64,000 nt of DNA from Actinomycetes bacterium. Lineage in GTDB: Bacteria > Actinomycetota > Actinomycetes > Propionibacteriales > Propionibacteriaceae. Below, in pieces: positions 41,081 to 48,859 of the stretch. Below the pieces are notes generated by a model. The model saw only the letters and a list, made by a program, of their open reading frames with translations, made no database searches and had not been told where the DNA came from. The stretch lies in contig JAEWOI010000005.1 in the NCBI GenBank assembly GCA_023460935.1, positions 62,001-126,000 of the forward strand. Direction: 5' to 3'. The position numbers and the translations under genes were made by a program. Position 1 is the first letter of the stretch. Every line of letters begins with the position of its first letter.

Positions 41081-41397
41081 TCGCCCTGCGGTGGGAGGGC
41101 GGCGACGGTGGGGTGGTCGGCGTCGATCGGGCCGAGCTTGGCCGCCCCGCCCGGGGAGCCGACCTCGTCGAAGAAGTGCACGTTGACGTCGTAGTACTCG
41201 GCCTGGTCTGCCGGCACGTCATCCTCGTAGTAGATGGCCTCCACCGGGCACACCGGCTCGCAGGCACCGCAGTCGACGCACTCGTCCGGGTGGATGTAGA
41301 GCATCCGGTTGCCCTCGTAGATGCAGTCGACCGGACACTCCTCCACGCACGCCAGGTCCTTCACGTCCACACACGGCAGAGTGATCACATACGTCAT
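41077..41397 (-). CDS. fdxA: 7Fe ferredoxin
   Basis: 106 residues starting MTYVITLPCVDVKDLACVEE. The Cys pattern (LPC, ACVEECPVDC, then CVDCGACEPVCPVEAI) is that of 3Fe-4S plus 4Fe-4S seven-iron ferredoxins of actinobacteria. The C-terminal extension (VNVHFFDEVGSPGGAAKLGP) is usual for FdxA. ATG 41397 is preceded by AGGAG; a longer frame starting 11 codons earlier is less likely. It donates electrons to partners unknown here. It is translationally coupled to dapC. Confidence 0.94.
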   Translation of the reverse strand: MTYVITLPCVDVKDLACVEECPVDCIYEGNRMLYIHPDECVDCGACEPVCPVEAIYYEDDVPADQAEYYDVNVHFFDEVGSPGGAAKLGPIDADHPTVAALPPQGE

Positions 41398-41471
41398 GAA
41401 CCGGCTCCTGTTTTCGGCGATACTGGCCAACCCAGATGCACTCTACAACCGACCCGGCGAACGGAGGCGAC

Positions 41472-41993
41472 GTGACGAGCGGGCTTCCGCAAGCTGGGCT
41501 GCGGGTGAGCCTGCGCCGCGTCCGCCCGGACGGTGCCGCCGGCGACCTGGTGGGTTTCGTCTCCGCAGCCGACCCCGCCCGGGTGGTGCTGCGCGACCGC
41601 TCCGGCCAGGTGCACAACGTGCCGTGGAGCCGGGTGCTGGCCTGGCGCCCGGTGGGCGTGGCGCGCGGCCGCGACCCCGTCCGGGCGCCCCGGGAGTTGC
41701 TGGCCGAGCTGGCCGGGGAGGCCGGCGTTGCGGGCCGGGTGTTCGTCGCCCGGCTGTGCGACCTCCTGGACGGCCGGCCACCACGCCCGCTCGGGCCGGT
41801 GGGCTGCCCGCCGCCCCATCCAGCCGTGCTGCGCGCGCAGTGGGTGACCACCGACGGGCTGGGCGACCTGCTGGGGGTGGCCTGGTGGGCCAGCCACGCC
41901 GACGCGCGGAGCATCCAGGTGCGCACCTCCGACGACGCGGTGGCCGCCCGGCTGGCCGAACTGGGCTTCACCGAGCTGGCCGGACGGGCCTGA
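41472..41993 (+). CDS. Hypothetical protein with N-terminal SH3-like barrel
   Basis: 173 residues from GTG 41472, with GGAGG 4 nt ahead; ATG 41436 is an alternative with a GATACT -10 further upstream. The first 60 residues (RVSLRRVRPDGAAGDLVGFVSAADPARVVLRDRSGQVHNVPWSRVLAWRPV, read in parts) look like a small beta-barrel found at the N-terminus of some actinobacterial GNAT acetyltransferases. The rest is an Ala/Leu/Arg-rich helical region and a short alpha/beta C-terminus, without a recognisable acetyl-CoA motif. It is divergent from fdxA. Function unknown. Confidence 0.65.
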   Translation: MTSGLPQAGLRVSLRRVRPDGAAGDLVGFVSAADPARVVLRDRSGQVHNVPWSRVLAWRPVGVARGRDPVRAPRELLAELAGEAGVAGRVFVARLCDLLDGRPPRPLGPVGCPPPHPAVLRAQWVTTDGLGDLLGVAWWASHADARSIQVRTSDDAVAARLAELGFTELAGRA

Positions 41994-42020
41994 GCCGGCC
42001 AGGGCGACGTCGCGGACGGG

Positions 42021-43745
42021 TCAGTCGGACGGCTTCTTGCCGCAGACCACCGGGGTGAGGGAGTTGTAGCTCCACTTGAACGGCTCGCGCTTGACCAGCT
42101 TCTTGTCCTTGTAGAACAGCCGGTGGAAGCGCACGTCGAAGCCGGTCATTGCACTCTGCGGCGTGCAGTCCTTGGAGTCGTCGTAGACGGTCTTGCCCGG
42201 TGCGCGGTAGTTGCTGCGGATCGGCGTGCTGGCCTTCACCGTGTACCGCTTGGTCGACCAGACCCGCACGGTGATCGAGCCGGTGGTGCCGGGACGACCG
42301 GTGATCCAGGCCTGCATCACCACGCCGTAGGGCGAGTCGTTGCGGAACTTCATGTCCACGCTGTCCCAGTCGAGCGTGGCCTCGCGGCCCACCGGGTAGC
42401 GGCTGAAGTACAGGGAGTGGGGCTTGTGGTAGATGTCCTCCAGCCCGGCGAAGAAGATCGCGTTGAACACCGTGGTCGTGGCCTGCGAGATGCCGCCGCC
42501 CATGCGCTCGACGATCTTGCCGCCGTCGATCGCTCCCCCGGCCATCCAGCCGGCCGCCCGGGTGCGCTTGCCGAGGGTCTGGTTCATGCTGAACACCTCG
42601 CCCGGCTTGAGGAACTTGCCGTTGACCAGCCTGGCCGCCTTGCCGATGTTGTTGTAGCGGTAGCCGCTGCCGGGGAAGTAGGTGGTGAACTTCCCGATCA
42701 CCTTCTCCACGCCGAGCTGCTTGGCGTCCTCGGTGCTGAACGCCGCAGCCCGGGGGCTCACGTCCACCGAGACCTCGCGGCCGGAGGTGCGCTCCAGCAC
42801 CGGGACGATGGCCTCCCCCAGCTGCTTCGGGTCGACGCCGACCCCGTCGACGGCCGGGATGATTTTCGGCTTGTTGTTGCGGATGGTGATCGTGGCGTCC
42901 TTGGGCTGCCTGAGCCCGAGCTTCTTCAGCGGGCCGCTGACCTGCCGGTCGAGCGCATCGGTGTCGAAGACGGGCGCCAGCGCGCCGTCCTTCGCCTCGA
43001 ACCGCAGGCTGGCGGCGAGCTGCTCGGGGGTGAGCCGGATGCTGCCCTTGTCGCCCACGCTGACCTTGACCGGTGCGGAGACTGCCGTTGCGGCCAGCCC
43101 GGAGACCACTTCGTCGGCCTCCGCCGTGGTGACGGCCGGCTCGGCCACGCCCACCGGCACGGTAACGGCAGTGGAGTTCAGGTAGGCCGTCTTGATGGCG
43201 TCCGCTGCCGCCGCCCGGTCGAGCGCCACGCCGTCGGTGCCGGTCGTGCGCTCCGGCTTCAGTCCCGTGTAGCTGACCTCTGCGTCCACCGGCGCCACGT
43301 CCACCTTCTCGGCCAGGGCCGCGATCGTGGCGTCCAGCCTGGCCTGGTCGACGGCGAGGGTGGCCGGGCGGTCGGAGCCGCCGAACAGCACGGTGAGGAT
43401 CGTGGCCGGGTTCCAGCTGCGCCCACCGCCGGCCCGGGCCACGGAGGCCTGGTAGTCGACGTCGAGGCCGGCGTCTGCCGGAGCGACCGTCATCGTCTGG
43501 TCACCGGCCTTGAGCTGCAGCTGCCTGCTGGCGCGATCGGCCAGCCCTTCCCGCAACCTTGCCTCGGCCTGCTGCACGGTCAGCCCGCCGACGGCGACGC
43601 CGCTGACCGAAGCGTTGCGGGGAAGGTTGTCGCCGGCGAGGAAGTGCCCGGCGAGGTAGCCGCCGCCGAGCAGTACCAGCAGGCCCGCGCCCACACCGAT
43701 GCCGATCCTCGCTGTGGTCGACAGCTTCTGCCTCGATTGGGCCAC
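42021..43745 (-). CDS. VanW-family, peptidoglycan-binding-like exported protein
   Basis: 574 residues. An N-terminal membrane anchor (ARIGIGVGAGLLVLLGGGYLAGHFL) precedes two PG_binding_4-type repeats (ASVSGVAVGGLTVQQAEARL and later LTPEQLAASLRFEAKDG). The C-terminal VanW domain starts at YRYNNIGKAARLVNGKFLKPGEVFSMNQTLG, with ISQATTTVFNAIFFAGLEDIYHKPHSLYFSRYPVGREATLDW. VanW proteins are cell-wall-associated with no settled enzymatic role; the gene is not evidence of vancomycin resistance on its own. GTG 43745 is used. Confidence 0.88.
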   Translation of the reverse strand: MAQSRQKLSTTARIGIGVGAGLLVLLGGGYLAGHFLAGDNLPRNASVSGVAVGGLTVQQAEARLREGLADRASRQLQLKAGDQTMTVAPADAGLDVDYQASVARAGGGRSWNPATILTVLFGGSDRPATLAVDQARLDATIAALAEKVDVAPVDAEVSYTGLKPERTTGTDGVALDRAAAADAIKTAYLNSTAVTVPVGVAEPAVTTAEADEVVSGLAATAVSAPVKVSVGDKGSIRLTPEQLAASLRFEAKDGALAPVFDTDALDRQVSGPLKKLGLRQPKDATITIRNNKPKIIPAVDGVGVDPKQLGEAIVPVLERTSGREVSVDVSPRAAAFSTEDAKQLGVEKVIGKFTTYFPGSGYRYNNIGKAARLVNGKFLKPGEVFSMNQTLGKRTRAAGWMAGGAIDGGKIVERMGGGISQATTTVFNAIFFAGLEDIYHKPHSLYFSRYPVGREATLDWDSVDMKFRNDSPYGVVMQAWITGRPGTTGSITVRVWSTKRYTVKASTPIRSNYRAPGKTVYDDSKDCTPQSAMTGFDVRFHRLFYKDKKLVKREPFKWSYNSLTPVVCGKKPSD

Positions 43746-43779
43746 GGGGGAAGTCCTCTCGGTTCGTGCGGCCCCAATG

Positions 43780-44730
43780 CTACGTGAGCGGGTCCTCGGC
43801 GGACGAAATCCGGTCCAGCGGCGCCCTCGGCAGCCCGACCTGGGAGACCACGATGCCGAGGATCATCAGGACGGCGCCGAGGTAGCCGCGCAGGCCCATG
43901 TTCTCGCCGAGCAGCAGCGCCCCGCCCAGCGCCCCGAACACCGACTCCGCCGCCATGATCAGCGCAGCATGCGTGGCCAGGGCGTGCCGCTGGCCGACCA
44001 CCTGCAGCGTGTAGGCGATGCCCACCGAGACCAGTCCGCCGTAGAGCAGCGGGACGGCGGCGTCGGCGAGGCCGGTGAACGCTGCGGGCTCGAAGGCGAG
44101 CGCCACCGCGCTGCTCAGCACGGCGCAGGTGAGGAACTGGGCGCAGGCGAAGCGGAGCGCAGAGAGCCGGTTGCTGAAGTGCTCGATGACCAGGATCTGG
44201 CCGGCCCAGAACACTGTGGAGACGATCAGCAGCACCTCTCCCCTGCCGATCGTGAGCTGCTCGGTCACGCTGATCAGGTAGAGCCCGCCCAGCGAGGCCG
44301 CCACCCCGAGCACGGTCGCGAGGCTGCTGCGGTGTCCCCGCAGCGCCGCGATCACCGGCACGAACACCATGTACAGCCCGGTGATGAAGGCGGCGTTGCC
44401 GGCCGGGGTGTCGCTCATCGCGGCCTGCTGCAGGTTCACCGCGATGGTGAGCAGCACTCCGGTGAGGATGCCGGGCACCACCACGGCGGCGCTCGCCGCC
44501 CTGCGCCTGGCCACCGGCACCCGGCGGACGCGGTCCCGGACGACGATCAGGGGCAGCAGCACCAGCGCGCCCAGCGCGAACCGGACACCGGTGAACGTGA
44601 ACGGCCCGACATGGTCGGCGCCGACCCGCTGCGCGACGAAGGCCAGACCCCACAGCGCGGAGGCCAGCAGCAGCGCGCCGTTGGCGCGCAGCCGCTGGCT
44701 CCGGCTGGCTGGGACGACCGTGCTGGTCAG
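43780..44730 (-). CDS. EamA/DMT-family transporter, probable CTG start
   Basis: 316 residues with ten predicted helices in two EamA halves (GALLLASALWGLAFVAQRVG; YTLQVVGQRHALATHAALIMAAESVFGALGG). No ATG, GTG or TTG exists in frame near the expected N-terminus: the nearest lie deep inside the upstream tkt gene. CTG 44730 stands one base after the tkt stop and six bases after AAGG, giving a normal family length. I propose it as a non-canonical start; a longer, tkt-overlapping product is the alternative. It is probably an exporter of metabolites, substrate unknown. Confidence 0.8.
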   Translation of the reverse strand: MTSTVVPASRSQRLRANGALLLASALWGLAFVAQRVGADHVGPFTFTGVRFALGALVLLPLIVVRDRVRRVPVARRRAASAAVVVPGILTGVLLTIAVNLQQAAMSDTPAGNAAFITGLYMVFVPVIAALRGHRSSLATVLGVAASLGGLYLISVTEQLTIGRGEVLLIVSTVFWAGQILVIEHFSNRLSALRFACAQFLTCAVLSSAVALAFEPAAFTGLADAAVPLLYGGLVSVGIAYTLQVVGQRHALATHAALIMAAESVFGALGGALLLGENMGLRGYLGAVLMILGIVVSQVGLPRAPLDRISSAEDPLT

Positions 44731-44731
44731 G

Positions 44732-46810
44732 TCAGGCCTTGCCCAGCGCCGTCCGCGCGTGGGCGGCGACGTTCTCCGGTGTGAACCCGAACTTGGCGAA
44801 CAGCAGGCTGCCCGCGGCGGACTCGCCGAAGTGGTCGATGGCAACGATCTCGCCGGCGTCGCCGACGTACTCGCGCCAGCCCATCGGCACACCGGCCTCG
44901 ACCGCAACCTTCGCAGCTGCGGGCGGCAGGACGCTCGCGCGGTACCCGGCGTCCTGGGCGTCGAACCACTCCGTGCACGGCATCGAGACGACCCTGGTGC
45001 CGATGCCCTCCGCCTGCAGCAGGTCGCGGGCGCCGAGCGCCACCTCGACCTCGGAGCCGGTGGCGATCAGCACGACCTGCAGGTCGCCGTCGGCGTCGAT
45101 CAGGGTGTAGCCACCCCTGGCCAGCTCGGTGGCCGGGGCGTAGCCGGGCTGGCTGCGGTCGACGGTGAGCAGGTCCTGGCGGGACAGCACGATCGCGCTC
45201 GGCCGGTCGGTGTTGGCCAGGGCCTGGACCCACGCCTGCGCGGTCTCGTTGGCGTCCGCCGGACGGATCACGTCCAGGCCCGGGATCGCGCGCAGCGAGG
45301 CGAGGTGTTCGATCGGCTGGTGGGTGGGTCCGTCCTCGCCGACTCCGATCGAGTCGTGCGACCAGACGAAGATCGAGGGCGCCTTCTGCAGTGCAGCCAG
45401 CCGCACCGAGGCCCGCATGTAGTCGGCGAACACCAGGAAGGTGCCGCCGTAGGCGCGGGTCAGCCCCGACAGCGTGATGCCGTTCAGGATGTTGCCCATC
45501 GCGTGCTCGCGGATGCCGAAGTGGAGGGTCCGGCCCGAGTAGTCGCCCTTGAAGTCGTGCGAGGACTGCTCCGGCGGCAGGAACGACGGCTGGCCCTTCA
45601 TCGTGGTGTTGTTGGAACCGGCCAGGTCGGCTGAGCCGCCCCACAGCTCGGGAACCACGTCGGCGAGCGCCGACAGCACCTCTCCGGAGGCCGCCCGCGT
45701 GGACTTCTTGCCCGGTGCGAACACCGGCAGCGCATCGGCCAGTCCGGCTGGCAGTTCGCGGGCCAGCAGCCGGTCGAGCAGAGCGGACTGGTCGGCGTTG
45801 TCGCGACGCCAAACCTGGAGCTTCTCGTCCCAGGCGGCCTTCGCCGCTGCGGCGCGCGCCGCGGCGTTCGACCGGGTGTGCTCGAGGATCTCCGGCTCCA
45901 CCTGGAACGACTGCGCCGGATCGAAGCCGAGCAGCTGCTTCAGTGCTGCCACCTCTTCGCCACCGAGCTTCGCGCCGTGGACGGAGTGGTGCCCGGCCTT
46001 GGTGGGCAGCGGCCAGCCGATCACGGTGCTGAGCCGGATGAACGAGGGCTTGTCCTGGACCGCCTTGGCTGCCTCGATCGCCTCGTACAGTCCCTGCACG
46101 TTCTCGGTGTAGCCGGTGCCGCCGTTGGTCCAGTCGACGTGCTGCACGTGCCAGCCGTAGGCGGCGTAACGGGCGGCCACGTCCTCGGTGAACGCGATCT
46201 GGGTCTCGCCCTCGATCGAGATGCGGTTGTCGTCGTAGATCAGCACCAGGTTGCCGAGCTTCTGCGCACCGGCGAGGCTCGAAGCCTCCGACGCCACGCC
46301 CTCCTGCATGCAGCCGTCACCGGCGATCACGTAGACGAAGCGGTCGAACAGGCTGGGCTCGCCCCACGGGGTGGCCGGGTCGAGCAGCGCCCGCTCGCGG
46401 CGGGCGGCCATCGCGAAGCCGACTGCGTTCGCAATGCCGGCCCCCAGCGGGCCGGTGGTGCACTCGACGCCCCTGGTGTGCCCGTACTCTGGGTGGCCCG
46501 GGGTCAGCGAGCCGGTGGTGCGCAGCGCGGCGAGGTCCGCCACCTCCAGCCCGTAGCCGGCGAGGAACAGCTGGCAGTACTGGGTCAGGGAGGAGTGCCC
46601 GGCCGACATCACGAACCGGTCGCGGCCGACCCAGGTGGGATCGGCCGGGTCACCGGTCATCACCTTCTGGTAAAGCAGGTAGGCCAGCGGGGCGAGGGAG
46701 ATGGCCGTGCCGGGGTGGCCGTTGCCGACCTTCTCCACTGCGTCTGCGGCCAGCACCCGTGCGGTGTCCACGGCCCGCTGGTCAGCATCCGTCCACGCGA
46801 AATCGGTCAT
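44732..46810 (-). CDS. tkt: Transketolase
   Basis: 692 residues from ATG 46810, with GGAGG 7 nt upstream. The TPP site is GDGCMQEGVASEASSLAG ... DDNRISIEG. Substrate His and Asp residues are in GNGHPGTAISLAP, HHSVHGAKLG and the pyrimidine-domain HFGIREHAMGNILNG. GPTHQPIEHLASLRAIP is characteristic. It moves two-carbon units in the pentose phosphate pathway. A TATTAT -10 lies at 46842-46847. It is followed without gap by the EamA gene. No transaldolase or zwf is adjacent, unlike many actinobacteria. Confidence 0.96.
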   Translation of the reverse strand: MTDFAWTDADQRAVDTARVLAADAVEKVGNGHPGTAISLAPLAYLLYQKVMTGDPADPTWVGRDRFVMSAGHSSLTQYCQLFLAGYGLEVADLAALRTTGSLTPGHPEYGHTRGVECTTGPLGAGIANAVGFAMAARRERALLDPATPWGEPSLFDRFVYVIAGDGCMQEGVASEASSLAGAQKLGNLVLIYDDNRISIEGETQIAFTEDVAARYAAYGWHVQHVDWTNGGTGYTENVQGLYEAIEAAKAVQDKPSFIRLSTVIGWPLPTKAGHHSVHGAKLGGEEVAALKQLLGFDPAQSFQVEPEILEHTRSNAAARAAAAKAAWDEKLQVWRRDNADQSALLDRLLARELPAGLADALPVFAPGKKSTRAASGEVLSALADVVPELWGGSADLAGSNNTTMKGQPSFLPPEQSSHDFKGDYSGRTLHFGIREHAMGNILNGITLSGLTRAYGGTFLVFADYMRASVRLAALQKAPSIFVWSHDSIGVGEDGPTHQPIEHLASLRAIPGLDVIRPADANETAQAWVQALANTDRPSAIVLSRQDLLTVDRSQPGYAPATELARGGYTLIDADGDLQVVLIATGSEVEVALGARDLLQAEGIGTRVVSMPCTEWFDAQDAGYRASVLPPAAAKVAVEAGVPMGWREYVGDAGEIVAIDHFGESAAGSLLFAKFGFTPENVAAHARTALGKA

Positions 46811-46841
46811 CCTCGGCCCTCCGTAGCGATTTTGAAACGTC

Positions 46842-46847
46842 ATAATA
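46842..46847 (-). promoter_or_regulatory. -10 element TATTAT of tkt
   Basis: An AT-rich hexamer on the minus strand, 31 nt before the tkt start. It gives an ordinary leadered mRNA with a GGAGG ribosome site. Confidence 0.45.
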
Positions 46848-46964
46848 CCGGTCGTCCCGGCGTTCCCGGCCAGCCTTTCACACCCGCCGGGAGTCGCTTG
46901 CCGACGGGCCGGATGTCGCCGTGGCATCGCAACCCAACCCCATTGCCCAAAGCCGGGACCGGGT

Positions 46965-46980
46965 ATACCCTCGGGGGTAT
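46965..46980. promoter_or_regulatory. CsoR/CstR-type operator ATACCCTCGGGGGTAT
   Basis: Arms ATACCC and GGGTAT with a 4-nt spacer match the ATACC-N-GGTAT class of sites bound by CsoR-family sensors (copper CsoR, persulfide CstR). It lies 32 bp before the SQR-like start, likely over the promoter. The sulfur-handling genes behind it favour a persulfide sensor; no CsoR-family gene is in the window. Confidence 0.75.
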
Positions 46981-47011
46981 CGCATACGTAGTCTTGCTTA
47001 GACGGAGCTCA

Positions 47012-48523
47012 ATGATGAGGCGACTGGTGATTCTCGGCGGGGGCACCGCCGGCACGATGGTGGCCAACAAGTTGCGCGCGGAACTGGGCGCGCACGAACT
47101 GCACATCACCGTGGTGGACCGCGACGACGCGCACCACTACCAGCCGGGCTACCTGTTCATGCCGTTCGGCATCTACAACACCACCGACATCGTCCGCTCC
47201 CGGCACCGTTTCCTCAGCGACGGCATCGACCTGGTGCTGACCGAGATCGACCGGGTGGACCCCGCCCACCGCAGCGTCCACCTCGCCGACGGGCGCTCGC
47301 TCGCCTACGACTACCTGGTGATCGCGACCGGGGTCGCGCCCCGTCCGGACGCCACCCCCGGCATGCAGGGCCGGCTGTGGGGCGACAAGGTGCACGAGTT
47401 CTACAGCCTTCCCGGGGCGCAGGCGCTGACCGAGGCGATGCGCCGGTTCCGCGGCGGCCGGCTCGTGGTGCACATCACCGAGATGCCGATCAAGTGCCCG
47501 GTGGCGCCGATGGAGTTCACCTTCCTCGCCGACGACTGGCTGCGCAGGCACGGCATCAGGGAACGCACCGAGCTCACCTACGTCACCCCGCTGGACGGGG
47601 CGTTCACCAAGCCGGTCGCCTCCCGCGAGCTCGCCACGGCGTTGACCGACCGGCAGATCGCACTGGAGACCGACTTCGCGGTCGAGCAGATCGACAACGA
47701 CGCCGCAGAGCTGGTCTCCTTCGACGGCCGGCGGATCGGCTTCGACCTGCTGGTCACGGTGCCGCTGAACATGGGTGCGGACTGGGTGGCCCGCTCGGGC
47801 ATGGGCGACGAGCTGAACCTGGTGCCCTGCGACCAGCACACCATGGCCTCGCTCGCCCACCCGGGCGTGTGGGTGCTGGGCGACGCGGGCACCCTGCAGA
47901 CGTCGAAGGCCGGTTCGGTCGCGCACTTCTCGGTCGACGTCTTCGTGCACAACTTCCTCGACGAGTTCAACGGCCGGCCGGCCACGCACAGCTTCGACGG
48001 GCACGCGAACTGCTTCATCGAGTCGGGCAACCGCAAGGGTATGCTGCTGGACTTCAACTACACCACCGAGCCGTTCACCGGGAACTTCCCGCTGCCCGGC
48101 GTCGGGCCGTTCAAGCTGCTCGCCGAGACCCGCCTGAACCACCTCGGCAAGCTCGCGTTCCGCTGGATCTACTGGCACCTGTTGCTGCCCGGGCGGCCGA
48201 TCCCGATGATCCCGACCACCATGAGCCTGCTGGGCAAGCGGGTCGAGGCCGACGTCACCCCGGCGGGCACCGGGCTGCCGACCGGGCAGGCCCAGTCGAG
48301 CCCGGCCCCGAAGCCGAACCCCACCGCAGGGGCCGACCAGCTGAGGGCCCGGCCTGTCCGGCCGAAGCTGGAGACCACACTGCTGGCCACCCCCCGCCCG
48401 GCTCCGGTTGCGGCGGCGCCGCGGCCGTCCGGAGCGCCGGCGGGCTACGTCGACCGGCCCGGCGTGGACTCCACCGCCGACCCGGCCACCGTCCTGCCGA
48501 ACCCGATCATCCCGAAGTTCTGA
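47012..48523 (+). CDS. Sulfide:quinone oxidoreductase-like FAD flavoprotein
   Basis: 503 residues; ATG 47015 is an alternative start with better spacing from GGAG. The FAD dinucleotide fold is LVILGGGTAGTMVANKLRAEL at 5-25, a second site is around YLVIATGVAPRPD, and the FAD closing motif is VWVLGDAGT at 286-294. Three cysteines, C162 (IKCPVAP), C273 and C334, recall the SQR catalytic/disulfide set. HITEMPIKCPVAPMEF is typical of the type III-like group. An aromatic amphipathic helix near 381-394 could attach to the membrane. Residues 413-503 are an extra Pro/Ala-rich tail. It probably oxidises sulfide or polysulfide to persulfide and reduces quinone. Confidence 0.85.
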   Translation: MMRRLVILGGGTAGTMVANKLRAELGAHELHITVVDRDDAHHYQPGYLFMPFGIYNTTDIVRSRHRFLSDGIDLVLTEIDRVDPAHRSVHLADGRSLAYDYLVIATGVAPRPDATPGMQGRLWGDKVHEFYSLPGAQALTEAMRRFRGGRLVVHITEMPIKCPVAPMEFTFLADDWLRRHGIRERTELTYVTPLDGAFTKPVASRELATALTDRQIALETDFAVEQIDNDAAELVSFDGRRIGFDLLVTVPLNMGADWVARSGMGDELNLVPCDQHTMASLAHPGVWVLGDAGTLQTSKAGSVAHFSVDVFVHNFLDEFNGRPATHSFDGHANCFIESGNRKGMLLDFNYTTEPFTGNFPLPGVGPFKLLAETRLNHLGKLAFRWIYWHLLLPGRPIPMIPTTMSLLGKRVEADVTPAGTGLPTGQAQSSPAPKPNPTAGADQLRARPVRPKLETTLLATPRPAPVAAAPRPSGAPAGYVDRPGVDSTADPATVLPNPIIPKF

Positions 48524-48534
48524 GGAGCCGAAGC

Positions 48535-48849
48535 ATGCCCACCACCATGATCGCCGGACGCCCGATCGACGTGAACGACGAGGGCTTCCTGACCACCTAC
48601 GACCAGTGGGACGAGGAGCTCGGCGCCGAACTCGCCCGGCTGATCGGGATCGAGATGACCGACGCGCACTGGGGACCGATCCGCTTCCTGCGCGGCGACT
48701 ACCCGGCGCGCGGGGAGACCGCGACCCTGCGCCGGTCGAGCACCGTCGGGGGCTACCCGATCAAGGAACTGTTCGCGCTGTTCCCCGGCAAGCCGGCCAA
48801 GAAGATGGCCTACATCGCCGGGCTTCCCAAGCCCAAGGGCTGCGTCTAG
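48535..48849 (+). CDS. DsrC/TusE-family sulfur carrier, CysB missing
   Basis: 104 residues, 11 bp after the SQR-like gene and preceded by GAGGAG. The DsrC fold is clear: VNDEGFLTTYDQWDEELGAELARLIG, then VGGYPIKELFALFP and the C-terminal arm AGLPKPKGCV. The penultimate Cys103 (CysA) is present. The second DsrC cysteine, 11 residues earlier, is Ala92, so a DsrC intramolecular trisulfide cannot form. It should carry persulfide on one cysteine like single-Cys members. No dsrAB or tusBCD genes are in the window. Confidence 0.88.
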   Translation: MPTTMIAGRPIDVNDEGFLTTYDQWDEELGAELARLIGIEMTDAHWGPIRFLRGDYPARGETATLRRSSTVGGYPIKELFALFPGKPAKKMAYIAGLPKPKGCV

Positions 48850-48859
48850 GAGAGCTGAG

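Noticed and set aside
42021..43745. VanW gene as evidence of vancomycin resistance
   Set aside because: No vanHAX, vanR or vanS is present; VanW proteins are common in actinobacteria outside resistance clusters.
46811..47011. Possible riboswitch upstream of the SQR-like gene
   Set aside because: I see only the CsoR-type palindrome and an ordinary GGAG ribosome site; no conserved riboswitch core is recognisable.
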